Below, piece by piece: positions 55,803 to 64,000 of a stretch of 64,000 nucleotides of DNA; within the stretch, counting starts at the first letter, position 1; every line of letters begins with the position of its first letter. Source of the DNA: Rhipidocladum racemiflorum (Eukaryota; Streptophyta; Magnoliopsida; Poales; Poaceae); assembly GCA_036346355.1 (NCBI GenBank), contig CM070580.1:30524874-30588873 (forward strand), in the 5' to 3' direction. The notes beneath the pieces were generated by a model. The model searched no databases, had not been told where the DNA came from, and saw only the letters and a list, made by a program, of their open reading frames with translations. The position numbers and the translations under genes were made by a program.

Positions 55803-58618
55803 CTAGAGGGGAATAGGCTTAACAAAATGGTCCTCCATCGTCTCCTTAAAGTCCTTGCTGTATGTGTACGCATCTCTCTTGTCAAGGAACAAGAGCGTCA
55901 TACTCTTTGCCAGGTTGGTGACCCGTTGTACAGCTGGTAGTAGCGCGCGATGCTCGAAGTGTGCTTGATTTATAGTTTTCCACGCATCTTCAACCAAAGA
56001 ACTTATCTTGGCTAGAGCAACCTCGCTTGTAACACTGTGCTCCTTGATGTAGCACTCTACGGAGCTGGCTACATCCTTTTGGTTCCTTCCATTCTATGAA
56101 CAAGATCTTCTTAATTAATAAGGTACATACATACTCTCTCCGTCCAAGTTTATAACGCGTACTTCTTTTTTGGTACGTAAACCAAGAAGATATTAAAAAT
56201 GACTAGATTATCCCTAATTATTACTATAAGCACTATATTTAATGCATGCATGTAGAGAATATAAAGTAAAGATAGATGTTTATTAAGGTACATATATAAG
56301 GAAAGAAATATCACACTAATTTTGTATTGGAATATAAATACGTCTTATATTTATGGATAAGACCACTAAAAAATACGAATTATAAGCTTGGACTGCTCGG
56401 CTTATAGTTGACAAAGAGACGTTACATTTAATCTGGACTTTAACTCATACCTTAAATGCAGACATGTCATCCATGAAACGTGCCACCTCTCCACAAGCAC
56501 GCACAGCATTGGTGCTACCAATGGCCCACTCAAGTGCCTCCTTGGTTGCTAAATCACCCATGCCAACAAGTAGCCCGACGCTTAGGGCTTGACCACCCGC
56601 AGACATGACAGACACATTTACTTGATCCTTAAAGCCCGGTACATAATTACCATGAAACCATTCTGCTTCCTGAAGATAGTATCCAGACAACAGTTGAAAC
56701 TGCAAATCAGGAAAGAAGATATATAGTGTAAGTTTTCAATGAAGAATATTCACAATAGGTGCAAATAAAACACCAGTGATCGATGTGGTTTATGGAGGGT
56801 GGCCTTCTCCTTTTTCTTTTCTTGAGCAAAAAAAATTTGAGCGTCGGGGTGACCAGATTGGGCCATGCAAAACTATGGCAAGTTTCTTATTTAGGTTTTA
56901 GCTATTATCCTACATCAGTATTGACGTGTGTATATTAGAGCAACAAAAATATTCAGAATTGAAGGAAAATGGAGAATCAAATCGAAAAGGGAGATGGTAG
57001 TGTTGTACCGCTTTCTTATTGTAAGCATTGCGGTACTTATTATGTGGTTCCAATTCATCCTCGAACTCCCGGAAGTTGCTTATCACCATCAGAAAGAATT
57101 TCTTTAGGTACTCCGGTAGAGCAGAAACAACACTCTCATCCCAGCTGCATGGTCAGTTTTGTTACAAATTAGTAATGAATACACCTTACCAGCTATTTAT
57201 ATGCTCGTTGTTTAAGCAAAAAACTAAACCAAACCTTTGTATAGCCTCATTGAGCTTTCGACACTCCTCCAAAGTTGCATGCACATCGTAAGTGTCATCT
57301 AGCAGTGATGTTAGCATGAATAACCTGGCAAGGATCATCCTTGCACGTGTATACTCTTGCTCATAGTACACAGTATAAGACCAAAAATAGCACTCAACCA
57401 CACGATCCCTCACGTAGTCGAGTCTAATGTCCCTTGAAAGATCCTTCCACCACCTGAAATTAAATATGTATGTTTATTTACCTAGAAGTGAGATTAGAAA
57501 ATGCATGTTTTTCCATAATGTGTGCTAAGTTTTGCAAGAAATTATTATGAGAGGTGCTTCTATGCTCTTCCTCCTAATACAAGTTGCACAAATCTTAAGC
57601 AAACGAAGAGGTAAGTAATCCTCATCTACCCTTCATTCATGCTTTAATATTTGTGCAACTTTAAAAAGGAAGAGCATAGAAGCACGTCTCAATTATTATT
57701 AATGAAATTCATATTATATTAGACTTTAGAGATTTTGGGTTCATTATCAGTCTTTACATACTTATAGACGACTGTTTAGAAGACCTACTGAGTAATTGCC
57801 TTGAGCTCCTTTTGGTGAAGATGTTGTAGAAGGTTAAAATCTAGCTTGGCAAACTCCAATACGGAGGGGTTGTATGCTTGCTCTTGTATGTACTCTGGGA
57901 TATAAGATAGTGCCTCTACTCTCTTCAAGGTTCTTGGTAATGGTATTTGAAGGGCGCGTGCAACTTGTTCAGACAGTGGGGACTTGAGGCTGCTTCTCAT
58001 TAATTCCAAATGATGCCTTGCAAATAAGATAGCTTCTTCAAGTGCACGCTCATCGTGAACTAGAAGGTTAGCTGCGTTGTATAGACTTAAAAGGCCCTTT
58101 GGGTCATTAGTTATGTCGGTGATAAAGCCCCCATCTTCGTACCTGAACTTGTTGAATTCATCTGCAAAGTACGTACACAAATCTTGCAATCAAACAATTT
58201 GAAATGTCTGTGCTGCATATATATTAATTTTATATATATATAGAAAAATGGTTCCATACCCCTGGGAGTATGTACTCCCACTCTCAATATACCGCTTAAA
58301 TGATGTTGTTATACCTCTTTATCCTTTTGAATATACTCTAATACTGATTATAAGATACTCCAAAGTAAGTTCCATGGAAAATTTCATCAAAGTCCACCAT
58401 TTATAGCATAATTTATTTATATACTCTTTTTACATATGAAAAATGGCATATAGTGAAAAAAATAAAGAGCTCCGATGAATTTTTTCAATAATGTCGCATT
58501 GTAGTATCTTAGAATTATTATTAAAGTATACTGAAAGTGATAAAGGAGTATATATATAATACATTCGTTTAAGTGGTATACTGGAGGTGGGAGTATGTAC
58601 TCCCAAGAGTACGGAAAA

Positions 58619-58676
<58 letters not shown>

Positions 58677-59383
58677 CACACACACAAACACACACACACC
58701 CCAGCCCCTAGATGTTTATGACTAGGTCACCCAAGTGTGGTATCAGGATATTGTGTTTTTATCACATATATACCTGGAGAAACCCAGAGAGCTTGTTGCC
58801 TAAGCAAGCGAAACCGAAGGGCAACTTCATGAAGGCTAGGGCTGTCGAGTTCAGCAGCATGGATGCTGCTTAGGGTGTTGATAATCTTATCCTCAAAGTG
58901 ATGATCTATGCCCAAACGTTGGAGCGTGTCAACTAGGTTCATCTCTTCCACCACATCCTTGCAAGCACCGAATAGCCCTCTTACCTCCTCTTTCAATTGA
59001 TCGGACCTCTCTCTCATCCATTCCTCTGACTGCTGCTACAATAGAGATACACACAAATCTATTAGAAGACAAATTAGGTCAACCCGATGACGTGCATCAG
59101 AAACAGGCAACACCGAATTTCAAACAAGTGATTTGCCATCTCTCCCCACCACCCTTATCTTTATAGGCCCCCAAATTGAGTGCTCACAAACCAAAAAAAC
59201 ACTCGAACGTTACTTAGTTATTCTCTTTTTTTTTTCTCTCTCTCTCTAGTAGAAGACGCGTGCAGGAGCAGCAGTCGAGCATGCCTGCAAGGGCTGTGGG
59301 TGAAAGTTGATAAAGAAGTCACCCCACACTGTGGAGTGGAACGCAGGTGCGGTCTTTGGAGCTGCCGCGCTGCCGGACGCCAT
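55803..59383 (-). CDS. Terpene synthase, TPS-a type, seven exons
   Basis: Minus-strand exons are 59383-59285, 59035-58774, 58161-57789, 57453-57235, 57144-57009, 56699-56451 and 56093-55803. They join in frame to 542 codons plus stop, normal for plastid-less sesquiterpene synthases. The N-terminus MASGSAAAPKTAPAFHSTVW, then GDFFINFHPQPLQ, lacks a transit peptide, so a cytosolic enzyme acting on farnesyl diphosphate is likely. EEWMRERSDQLKEEVR follows. The alpha-domain has VRDRVVECYFW (RDR at 260-262), the Mg-binding DDTYD (297-301) and SWDESVVSALPEYLK. The second metal motif (NSE/DTE) position reads DDMSAFKNG (440-448), with Ala and Gly in place of the Ser/Thr and Glu ligands. Intron 1 appears to start with GC. 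Introns 2 and 6 hold MITEs. The gene looks intact, but the product cannot be predicted. Confidence 0.92.
56132..56397. mobile_element. Stowaway MITE in intron 6 of the terpene synthase
   Basis: The left end TACTCTCTCCGTCCAAGTTT is a near-perfect Stowaway terminus with its TA target. The right end TTATAAGCTTGGACTGCTC is degenerate. The interior is AT-rich without coding. It lies between exons 7 and 6 and does not touch splice sites. Confidence 0.75.
58252..58612. mobile_element. MITE of the GGGAGTATGTACTCCC family, copy 2 (intron 2)
   Basis: Inverted ends CCATACCCCTGGGAGTATGT and CCGTACTCTTGGGAGTACAT (complement of the right side) are themselves partly palindromic (GGGAGTAYRTACTCCC). The arms continue inward for over 100 bp with moderate matching. 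It lies in intron 2 of the terpene synthase, next to AT-rich microsatellites on both sides. Confidence 0.75.
58621..58699. repeat. Compound AT / AG / AC microsatellite
   Basis: (AT)n followed by (AG)n and (AC)n in one run, within intron 2 of the terpene synthase and abutting the MITE. Confidence 0.95.
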
Positions 59384-59460
59384 GTATGTGTGTATCTGAA
59401 CAGCAACGTACGTAATAGCTCGTGACTAGTTTGTGCTCGCGGAACAGCACCCGTGGCTTC

Positions 59461-59470
59461 CTCTTTTATA
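59461..59470 (-). promoter_or_regulatory. TATA box of the terpene synthase gene
   Basis: TATAAAAGAG on the minus strand lies 78 bp upstream of the ATG at 59383, a spacing that leaves a leader of about 45-50 bases. Confidence 0.65.
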
Positions 59471-59692
59471 ATGCTTGGTGAAGAGATGCAATCCGTTTAT
59501 GGCAATCCAGGATCGTTGACAAGTCAAGAGCACACGTGCGATCGATATGGCGCATGACAATGCTCACTTTGTCTACATGCTTGAGATTCTAAGACAGGTT
59601 AATGTCGTGCTAACGGTGCGGGCTGTGACAGGAGCAAGCTCGGCCACAGATGATACTAGGTAGATATGCGCGCTACGCTGCGTCGATCATAA

Positions 59693-59975
59693 TATTGAGT
59701 TGCATGCACCAGCTAATTCACCCAAAAGCTTAAGCTGATGAAGAAAGACGGGCAAATTCACTTATACTACAACACTCCCCCTCACGTGTAGGCTCCCTCA
59801 AGCGTAAGAGGTGGAATAGAAGTGGCCTACAATTATTATTTTTTAATTGCACCAACCGGGTCTTGAACTTGAGATCTCTTGGCTCTGATACCATATTGAG
59901 TTGCATGCACCAGCCAATTCACCCAAAAACTTAAGCTGATGAGGAAAGACGGGCAAATTCACTTATACTTCAACA
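59693..59975 (-). mobile_element. Miniature LTR retrotransposon (TRIM/SMART-like), 283 bp
   Basis: Two 82-bp direct repeats (59693-59774 and 59894-59975), about 95% alike, flank a 119-bp interior. On the minus strand each starts TGTTGWAGTATAAGTG and ends CAACTCAATA. The downstream LTR edge is followed at once by TGGTATCAGAGCC (59881-59893), a perfect initiator tRNA-Met primer site. The other LTR is preceded by the purine tract CGTGAGGGGGAG. A 5-bp TSD, CATAA, brackets it (59688-59692, 59976-59980). No coding. It lies 310 bp upstream of the terpene synthase ATG in the same orientation. Such very small LTR elements are known in grasses. Confidence 0.92.
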
Positions 59976-60249
59976 CATAATATCGTTTGTTTGGCGTAGA
60001 TCGATCATAAAATGGTTTAGGGATCACATGCAATAGAAATAACTAAAAAATCAATAATTGATCCAACATTAATACATCTCAAAATTAATTTGGCTCATAT
60101 TTGAATAAAATACTAAACAAAAGGGCAAAAACACTGAGAGCTATGTTACAGAGCCCAATGACCTGTTAGAGATAGCTTTCCACGGCAAACACATCACGAA
60201 ATCAAAGAACAACAATTAGAACAATATACATATTATTCAATAAAAATAA
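59976..60249. other. Spacer, nothing recognised
   Basis: AT-rich sequence between the miniature LTR element and the duplicated locus. No motif was identified. Confidence 0.4.
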
Positions 60250-60846
60250 CTTCCGCGCGATGTTTTTTTATAGTGCGTTGTGTGTGGTCTGAATGCAACA
60301 ATATAAATTAAGTGAACCTTCGAGAAAGAAGTACTATTCATCAGTGATCCTATGATTTCAATACATGTGCGCATTTCTTGTCACCATTATTGATGACGAC
60401 AATGGAACACGTTTTAATTTTGAGGGGATGACTTTTCTACGCAAGAGATTTGGTGCATGAAGAGTGCAACGTTACGAGAGGTGGATCGATAGCCTTCATG
60501 GTGTCCATGCAAATATACATATTATTTTCTCTCTAAATGTTTTTCTTATGCTAGCTTTTCGCTATCCTCTCTCTCTCTCTCTCTATCCTCCCTCAGCCTC
60601 TTAGATTGGTCAGTTTCATGTAGCAACAAGCAACAGAGATAATGAGATATCGGAGAATAGCAACGGTTTATTTTGTGATAGACAACGATGAATGTCAAAG
60701 TAGGACTTTAGCCCTGGGACTAGAAATAGAAAACCCATGGAAACTCTTTCATGGCGGTAGAGGGCTCACCCTCGGAGACGTCGTCATTAGCGAAATGGCA
60801 TCACATGCAACTTACAGACTAATTAACGAGTTGACGCAGCTTCAAT
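60250..60846 (+). repeat. Tandem-duplicated segment, copy 1
   Basis: From about TATAGTGCGTTGTGTG (60270) to CAACTTAC..ACTAAT (60833), this segment matches 61545-62105 at more than 95% identity. It includes a CT-rich upstream stretch and the first 65 codons of the unknown frame. Copy 2 has an extra 14-bp repeat (ATGCAACAATATAA) and shorter CT runs. Confidence 0.9.
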
Positions 60847-61103
60847 CCGACATACTTAAAGAAAATAAAATTACTATGTTCAGTTGCCATAGTGAGGGAG
60901 AAGTGGATAATGTCCTAGCTAGCCAAGGAGCAGGTATAAATGGAAAACGAGAGATATATTTGGTTTCTAGCTTTTTTATTCCGTGGTCTATAGGCTGGCA
61001 CGCCGTTTTTCTTAGAACGGAGGGGAGGGGTGATGGACGATCACCACCAACTCATATTTATATAATAGTAAAGATGACGACGAGACTAGCCTCCTTGTAT
61101 TAA
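60642..61103 (+). CDS. Unknown protein, first exon or short gene
   Basis: ATG at 60642 begins an open frame of 153 codons. I do not recognise the family. The first 95 residues look protein-like (YFVIDNDECQSRTLALGLEI, then EMASHATYRLINELTQLQSD, an amphipathic helix). A donor-like CAG|GTATAA near 60932 suggests that exon 1 ends there and that the remainder of the frame is intronic. Upstream lies a CT-rich stretch near 60570-60600 that could be the leader. The same start is retained in the duplicate at 61924, where a stop has arisen. It may be a real but lineage-specific gene or an uncharacterised repeat. Confidence 0.35.
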   Translation: MRYRRIATVYFVIDNDECQSRTLALGLEIENPWKLFHGGRGLTLGDVVISEMASHATYRLINELTQLQSDILKENKITMFSCHSEGEVDNVLASQGAGINGKREIYLVSSFFIPWSIGWHAVFLRTEGRGDGRSPPTHIYIIVKMTTRLASLY

Positions 61104-61544
61104 AATAAAAATAATAAGCTAGGATTGTTATGTGGTACCAAAAAAATATAGAAATACTAGGGAATAGTATATCGTTCCCTAGCTTTCCTACGGTACAGTC
61201 TCGTCTCCTCTCATGTCGGTCGAGAGCGGAAGATTCTCTAACGCATCCCGCTCCGCATGCTGCCCTTTATTCCTTGCAAAACAACGCTTTCGTTAGGAGA
61301 TTCGTCCCCTTCGTTCTTGAGATCGTGCATGCACATGTTGTATCTCACAAAACTCTGATCAAATCAAGGGAGGGCATAAAAATGGGTATTGGAGGGTAAC
61401 ATCATCTTATATATATTTACGTACCTTCGATCATACCTTTTAAAATGTATTCTGAGGCCCTGCTTGGAATGAATAGATTTTCTAAGAATTTTGCAAGAGT
61501 TCTATGGTAAGGATAATCATATAAAGACTAACAAAATATTTTTC
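61104..61544 (+). other. Spacer between duplicate copies
   Basis: Follows the frame of copy 1 and may contain its intron and next exon. No homology was recognised. Confidence 0.3.
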
Positions 61545-62105
61545 TATAGTGCGTTGTGTGGTCTAAATGCAACAATATAAATGCAACAATATAAATTAAG
61601 TGAACCTTCGAGAAAGAAGTACTATTCATCAGTGATCCTATGGTTTCAATACATGTGCGCATTTCTTGTCACCATTATTGATGACTACAATGGAACACGT
61701 TTTAATTTTGATGGGATGACTTCTCTACTCAAGAGATTTGGTGCATGAAGGGTGCAACGTTACGAGAGGTGGATCGATAGCCTTCATGTTGTCCATGCAA
61801 ATATACATATTATTTTGTCTCTAAATGTTTTTCTTCTGCTAGCTTTTTGCTATCCTCTCTCTCTCTATCCTCTCTCAGCCTCTTAGATTGGTCAGTTTCA
61901 TGTAGCAACAAGCAACAGAGATCATGAGATATCGGAGAATAGCAACGGTTTATTTTGTGATAGACAACGATGAATATCAAAGTAGGACTTTAGCCCTGGG
62001 CCTAGAAATAGAAAACTCATGGAAACTCTTTTAGGGCGGTAGAGGGCTCACCCTCGGAGACGTTGTCATTAGCGAAATGGCATCACATGCAACTTACGGA
62101 CTAAT
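61545..62105 (+). pseudogene. Copy 2 of the unknown locus, interrupted by an LTR
   Basis: A duplicate of about 60270-60846. Its ATG is at 61924. The codon equivalent to His in KLFHGG has become a TAG stop near 62033, and homology stops at GGACTAAT, where the LTR begins (TGTAACACCCC at 62106). In copy 1 the text continues ACTAATTAACGAG, so the LTR inserted there. A CTAAT TSD (62101-62105) would be expected beyond the right edge. Confidence 0.8.
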
Positions 62106-64000
62106 TGTAACACCCCAATTTTTGATTTTCATGTATTTAAATGAAATTTGGCATTTTTGAGAATCTTTGGAATTTTCTGTAATTTATTTGGATTTAATTT
62201 GAATTTATTCCCTTTTGAAATAATTAAAGAATCAAAAGTTATAAATAAAATTTTTTTGGAAATATTTTATTTGAGTCCAAAATGTCTCAAAGTATTTTCC
62301 AAAATTTTCTAGAATTTTTTGATTATTTTGCTTATTTCTTGAATTATTTGAATTTCTAGAAATTATTTTAATTATTAAATCAATGGAAAACCGAGTCGGT
62401 TCCACTGTTCACCCGACCGAACCCGAGTCAGACTCGAGTCCGAGTCCGACTCAATCCCGACCCGAACCACGTTCGAGCCAGACCCGAGCCCAACCGAACC
62501 CTAACCCCGCGACCGTCGGATCTTGATCCAACGGTCACGATTGCACCACGTCACCCAATCCGAATCCCCGTCGGATTCCGCCGCTGCAGCCGAGTGGGCC
62601 TCGTTTCGCGTGAGATTCACGGACGTCGAGGCTGATATTTAAGTCCCCGAGCCGCGCGTTGGATAGAGCTTTCCGAGACGTACCTAAACCCTAAAGCGTC
62701 GCCACCGGACTCGCCGTCGTCTAGCCAGGGGAGCTCGCCGTAGTTGGAATCGTGCTTCGCCGCCTTTCTTCGCCGTTTGCCGCCTCGTCCGCCGCGTCGG
62801 AGGGTACCACTCATCTCGCCGGAACTGCACCAAAACGCCGTCGGGCTCGTCATCGTCTTCGTCTCTAACAACCCCAGCTCCGCCATGGCCATTGCCGAAC
62901 CCGCGAAGCTTCTCCGCCGTTGGATCTCCATCGAACGGCCAAGATTCATCCACGTCACCCGTGAGTAATCTTCCACGTTGCAGTTTAGATCTAATCTCAA
63001 CCGTTGGATCTAGATCCAACGGCTTAGACTAAGTCACGTAGCCCGTAAACCACCGTGCTTAGATTAGATCTAGACCGTTAGATCTAGATCGTACGGTTAA
63101 GAGTATCCCACGTTGTAGCAACAGATGCAATCCCAGCCGTTCGATCAAGATCGAACGGCTAGGATCGAGCCACGTGCCGAGCAGCGGGTCATGCCACGTC
63201 GCCCCCAGCGATGCGGTGAAACCCGATCGGATCTCAGCCGTCCGATTCAAATCGAACGGTCCAGATTGACCACGTTATTTCCAAACACGTGATATTAGAT
63301 CTGATCTGGACCGTTGGATTCCAAACCAACGGCCCAGATCATGCCACGTGCACGGAAGCCGAACTGGCGCGGTCCACGCGGGCACGCCCGGACGTCGCTG
63401 ACGTCACGTGTGATGTCAGCGTGGGGCCCACGTGTCAGCAGCTTCGATCCATCGCGGCGGCGTCACGCACGTCACGGTGGGGCCAGCGTGTCGATCCGCT
63501 TCGGCCGAAACGTCTTGGACGTCGGCCAAGCGTCACCCAAGTGGGTCCCGCATTTCAGCGACACGTGCACCCGTGGACCGGGTCCACGGTGGACCGAAGC
63601 CGAACCGTGGACCGAGTCCATGGACCGGATGACGCAATGCTGACGTCATAATTCGGTTTTTCAATAGAAAAATAATTCGGTGGAAATTCAATTTCCACAC
63701 TGACGTCATAAATCGGGTTTTTCAATAGAAAAATAAATTAATTAATTCGGTTTATTCTTTTATTTGAATTTTTAAACTTCAAACGATTATAACTTTTGCA
63801 TTTTAACTCCGATTTGGGTGATTCCAATATCTAAATTTTTATAAAATTGATCTTTGCATGATGGTGAATTTTATTTAATTTTTGGACATGAGTTTTCTCT
63901 ATTTATATTTATTTAATTGATTTTTTAAACTTTAAACGAGTATAACTTTTGCGTTTTAACTCTGATTTGGACGTTTCAAATTTCTAAAAATTTATAAAAA
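62106..64000. mobile_element. Large LTR of gypsy type, incomplete at window edge
   Basis: It begins TGTAACACCCCAATTTTTG immediately after the interrupted copy 2. The layout parallels the solo LTR at 6128: AT-rich start, GC-rich middle, then an ATAACTTTTGCATTTTAACTC block (63788) like the ATAACTTTTCCGTGCGAAC block at 7862. It contains a series of 22-bp palindromes and several CACGTG words. Neither its 3' end nor any coding region is within the window, so solo LTR versus full element cannot be decided. Confidence 0.8.
62515..63332. repeat. Six related 22-bp palindromes in the LTR
   Basis: Imperfect to perfect palindromes of the form CCGTYNGATY-NN-RATCNAACGG occur at 62515, 63001, 63075, 63137, 63238 and 63311, always 22 bp long. 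The one at 63001 is perfect and the one at 63137 is perfect around a 2-bp centre. Five lie within 332 bp, and most are followed within about 20 bases by CCACGT or CACGTT. They could be hairpins or dimeric protein-binding sites. Confidence 0.85.

Noticed and set aside
59180..59425. 81-codon plus-strand frame over the terpene synthase start
   Set aside because: Antisense to the first exon and promoter of the terpene synthase; no motif.

Overview
This is plant nuclear DNA, almost certainly from a grass of the panicoid type. The signs are genes with short GT/GC-AG introns, GC-rich exons in AT-rich spacer, CACTA elements ending in CACTACTACAAAA, Tourist, Stowaway and Mutator MITEs, hAT elements with 8-bp target-site duplications (TSDs), and large Ty3/gypsy-type LTRs. 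Nothing bacterial or viral is present. Transposable elements fill most of the window, often nested, with a few host genes between them.

Layout. 0.4-5.8 kb: remnants of two CACTA families, the second with a frameshifted, 3'-truncated TNP2 transposase. 6.1-9.7 kb: a 3.5-kb solo LTR with a perfect TSD. 9.8-14 kb: two non-autonomous CACTA elements and a Tourist MITE. 14.6-20.6 kb: a Helitron-like element, then a decayed gypsy gag-pol split by a hAT element that itself carries two further hAT insertions with perfect 8-bp TSDs. 20.6-28.6 kb: spacer, a five-exon aconitase pseudogene fragment and an LTR. 28.9-31.8 kb: an intact four-exon BTB/NPH3-family gene (minus strand). 33.3 kb: a long-hairpin Mutator-type MITE. 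35-41.7 kb: two partial copies of one Copia element, separated by a duplicated segment also found at 54.6-55.4 kb. 42.5-49.3 kb: another hairpin MITE, a non-autonomous hAT and an Ac-like hAT with decayed transposase. 49.4-52.4 kb: a complete small LTR retrotransposon whose interior consists at least partly of captured host gene pieces (ubiquitin-activating enzyme E1, ABC1-type kinase). It lies in the 5' leader of a peptidyl-tRNA hydrolase gene that is itself truncated after three coding exons. 55.8-59.4 kb: a complete seven-exon terpene synthase gene (minus strand) with a 283-bp miniature LTR retrotransposon just upstream. 60.2-62.1 kb: a duplicated unknown locus whose second copy is interrupted by another large LTR running to the window end.

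How the parts relate. The two apparently functional host genes are the NPH3-type gene (likely signalling or adaptor protein) and the TPS-a type terpene synthase (specialised metabolism). They are unrelated and share only their setting. The strongest signal is the gene-capturing LTR retrotransposon, comparable in design to maize Bs1. Others are the miniature LTR element at the terpene synthase promoter, the degenerate second metal-binding motif of that enzyme, and a set of 22-bp palindromes in the right-hand LTR. Exon boundaries, element ends and family names were read by eye; homology calls rest on recognised motifs and were not searched.
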